Below are positions 11,529-11,971 of a DNA stretch of 11,971 nt, piece by piece. This DNA is from Dehalococcoidales bacterium (GTDB taxonomy: Bacteria > Chloroflexota > Dehalococcoidia > Dehalococcoidales > Fen-1064). The stretch lies in assembly GCA_028713395.1 (NCBI GenBank), contig JAQTOJ010000039.1, positions 1 through 11,971 on the forward strand. The letters run 5' to 3'. The translations under genes were made by a program, and so were the position numbers. The notes under the pieces were generated by a model. It searched no databases and was not told the DNA's origin. It was given only the letters and a program-made list of their open reading frames with translations. Positions within the stretch are counted from its first letter, which is position 1. Every line of letters starts with the position of its first letter.

Positions 11529-11971
11529 ATGGCAAGTCAGAGAGACATCGATCAGGCGAAAAAGCAGTCGGTGGACACCATTCCCAAGCTCATCTACCGC
11601 AATTACGATGAGACCGCCAAACAGACCGCCATGTGCATGAAAAAGTTCGGCATCTGGCAAAAATATACCTGGCGTGATTATTACACGTTGGTGAAACACC
11701 TCTCACTGGGCTTGATCAGCCTCGGTCTGGAAAAAGGCGACGTCGTGGGCATGATCGGGGATAACGAGCCGGAATGGTTCTGGGGTGAATTTGCCGCTCA
11801 GGCCGCGCGGGGCATCGCCACCGGCATTTTCGTGGATTCCATTCCCTCCGAAGTCAAATATATCGCCGAGCATTCGGGTCTGAAATTCGCCCTCGTCAAC
11901 GACCAGGAGCAGACCGATAAATTCCTGGAAATCAAAGACCAGTTGCCCAAACTGAAAAAGATCATCTACTG
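11529..11971 (+). CDS. FAA1-like long-chain acyl-CoA synthetase, 5' part
   Basis: The first 147 codons of an AMP-forming synthetase run off the right end of the window, so the catalytic motifs lie beyond it. The N-terminal domain is recognisable: IPKLIYRNYDETAKQTAMCM, the WQKYTWRDYYTLVKHLSLGL block, LGLEKGDVVGMIGDNEPEWF, and GIFVDSIPSEVKYIAEHSG, where most relatives read G-x-x-x-[DP]-x-Y/S-P-S-E-V-x-Y. This layout fits the FAA1/FadD15-like branch that activates long-chain or aryl acids. It differs from the ligase at 618-2162, which begins and spaces these blocks differently. The start cannot be earlier because an in-frame TAA lies 3 nt upstream. It has its own strong promoter and a long structured leader. 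Confidence 0.87.
   Translation, partial: MASQRDIDQAKKQSVDTIPKLIYRNYDETAKQTAMCMKKFGIWQKYTWRDYYTLVKHLSLGLISLGLEKGDVVGMIGDNEPEWFWGEFAAQAARGIATGIFVDSIPSEVKYIAEHSGLKFALVNDQEQTDKFLEIKDQLPKLKKIIY

Overview
The window looks like chromosomal DNA from a strict anaerobe of moderate GC content. It carries ferredoxin-dependent 2-oxoacid metabolism (IorA/IorB), a TRAP organic-acid importer, acyl-CoA ligases, a lone TOBE/Mop domain protein, a GYD-domain protein and a META-domain lipoprotein. That mix, and the small palindromic intergenic repeats, recall Chloroflexota of the Dehalococcoidia type. This is an impression from gene style, not a taxonomic result. No integrase, transposase, CRISPR array, rRNA or tRNA was recognised.

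Layout. Positions 1-615 (+) hold a type II toxin-antitoxin pair, the 3' part of a HigB/Gp49-like toxin followed 1 nt later by a HigA-like HTH antitoxin. Positions 618-5236 (-) form one apparent operon, transcribed right to left: dctP, dctQ, dctM (overlapping genes of a tripartite TRAP importer) and then an AMP-forming acyl-CoA ligase. The last gene meets the antitoxin gene tail to tail with 2 bp between them. A hairpin lies in the operon's 5' leader. Positions 5445-5747 (-) encode a GYD-domain protein.

The 5748-5966 divergent region is dense with signals. It holds a good promoter for the GYD gene, a perfect 36-bp palindrome, a REP-like hairpin, and an extended -10 promoter so close to iorA that its mRNA should be leaderless or nearly so. 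Positions 5967-9558 (+) are the translationally coupled trio iorA-iorB-aminotransferase. Together they would turn amino acids, probably aromatic ones, into 2-oxoacids and then acyl-CoA plus reduced ferredoxin. Positions 9559-9781 contain several repeats. They are followed by a META lipoprotein (9782-10210), a PaaI-type hotdog thioesterase (10294-10698) and a Mop/TOBE protein (10712-10918).

Positions 10919-11528 are 610 bp without a convincing gene but rich in inverted repeats. The right half has a near-consensus sigma-70 promoter, then about 200 nt of predicted leader with a long-range stem, an inner hairpin and a terminator-like GC hairpin. After this comes an in-frame ATG-TAA start-stop and the 5' part of a second, FAA1-like acyl-CoA synthetase (11529 to the window end). 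This leader is the best candidate for something undescribed. The genes themselves belong to known families.

Taken together, the genes suggest import of a carboxylic acid and its activation with CoA on one side. On the other side they suggest amino-acid fermentation through transamination and ferredoxin-linked decarboxylation, with a thioesterase available to release free acids. That the two sides form one pathway is inference.
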